Of a stretch of 5,978 nucleotides of DNA, positions 5,627 through 5,978 are shown in pieces. Every line of letters starts with the position of its first letter. Position 1 is the stretch's first letter. The stretch covers positions 1 to 5,978 of the forward strand of contig CALNBW010000458.1 of NCBI GenBank assembly GCA_937874815.1, written 5' to 3'. Source of the DNA: an uncultured Bacillota bacterium (GTDB lineage Bacteria > Bacillota > UBA994 > UBA5500). The position numbers were made by a program, and so were the translations under genes. The notes beneath the pieces are model-generated. The model was given only the letters and a program-made list of their open reading frames with translations. It had not been told where the DNA came from and ran no database searches.

Positions 5627-5978
5627 CTACAATATTTTACTTAAAAAGGCAGCTGTGCGCGGGCTCTGCGGCCCGGAGAAAATCTGGGCCGGTGGGCCGG
5701 ATTCGATGATCTGGCCCGCATCCATGAACAAGATACGATCGGCTACTTGGCGGGCGAAGCCCATCTCGTGGGTCACCACGACCATGGTCATGCCTTCGTC
5801 CGCTAAGTCTTGTATTACGTCGAGCACTTCTTTGATCATCTCTGGGTCCAGAGCCGACGTTGGCTCGTCAAAAAGCATGATGCGCGGTTGCATGGCTAAG
5901 GCCCGGGCGATGGCCACGCGTTGTTGCTGTCCGCCTGACAGCTGATTGGGATAGGCATTTGCCTTATCTGCTAAACCT
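5627..5978 (-). CDS. Polar amino-acid ABC transporter ATP-binding protein (GlnQ/HisP type), C-terminal fragment
   Basis: The frame stays open to the right edge of the window, so the N-terminal half with Walker A and the Q-loop is outside; 116 residues are visible. It contains the ABC signature LSGGQQQR, Walker B (RIMLFDEP, with the catalytic Glu), the D-loop SALDPE, and the switch histidine in [15 protein letters not shown]. The ending [28 protein letters not shown] is characteristic of the polar amino-acid family (GlnQ, HisP, ArtM, TcyN). The protein powers uptake through a membrane permease with a solute-binding lipoprotein; partner genes would be expected upstream, to the right of the window. 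The exact amino acid cannot be told from this domain. A GTG at 5917 is internal (RVAIARAL) and is not the start. The gene converges on the deacylase gene. Confidence 0.95.
   Translation of the reverse strand, partial: GLADKANAYPNQLSGGQQQRVAIARALAMQPRIMLFDEPTSALDPEMIKEVLDVIQDLADEGMTMVVVTHEMGFARQVADRILFMDAGQIIESGPPAQIFSGPQSPRTAAFLSKIL

Noticed and set aside
5655..5945. 96-codon plus-strand frame opposite the ABC ATPase
   Set aside because: It is a shadow of the highly conserved ATPase coding sequence on the minus strand.

Overview
This is a chromosomal window from a Gram-positive-type bacterium, most likely a member of the Bacillota (Clostridia-like). The grounds are strong AGGAGG-type ribosome binding sites, GTG starts, near-consensus TTGACA promoters, a DegV-family gene and a YozG-like regulator paired with a DUF2975-like membrane protein. 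Base composition looks balanced throughout. I see no insertion sequence, integrase, tRNA, rRNA or CRISPR array.

Layout from left to right. (1) 1-351, plus strand: the C-terminal end of a YcaQ/AlkX-type winged-helix protein (DNA glycosylase family), cut by the window edge. (2) 418-452: a hairpin terminator shared by the two convergent units. (3) 500-2652, minus strand: a compact three-gene operon. Its transcription order is a polytopic membrane protein with a DUF2975-like C-terminal half, a small YozG-like Cro/CI-type regulator, and a secreted lipoprotein of unknown function. Its promoter (2696-2724) has a perfect -35 box and a 17-bp spacer. Two copies of one 19-bp operator-like sequence flank it, matching each other at 16 of 19 positions in inverted orientation. 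(4) 2847-3734, minus strand: a DegV/FakB-type fatty-acid-binding protein with its own promoter. (5) 3955-5550, plus strand and divergent from degV: an N-acyl-D-amino-acid deacylase with all the expected metal and catalytic residues. (6) 5567-5604: a second two-way terminator. (7) 5627-5978, minus strand: the C-terminal end of a polar amino-acid ABC transporter ATPase, cut by the window edge.

The most interesting part is the membrane protein / regulator / lipoprotein operon. The regulator probably controls its own operon through the paired operator sites. The membrane protein may be the sensor or modulator of the regulator, and the lipoprotein its extracytoplasmic partner. That functional model is inference. 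The gene order, the overlap, the promoter and the twin sites are read directly from the sequence. The remaining genes look like ordinary single-gene units: DNA repair, lipid salvage, D-amino-acid salvage and amino-acid import.
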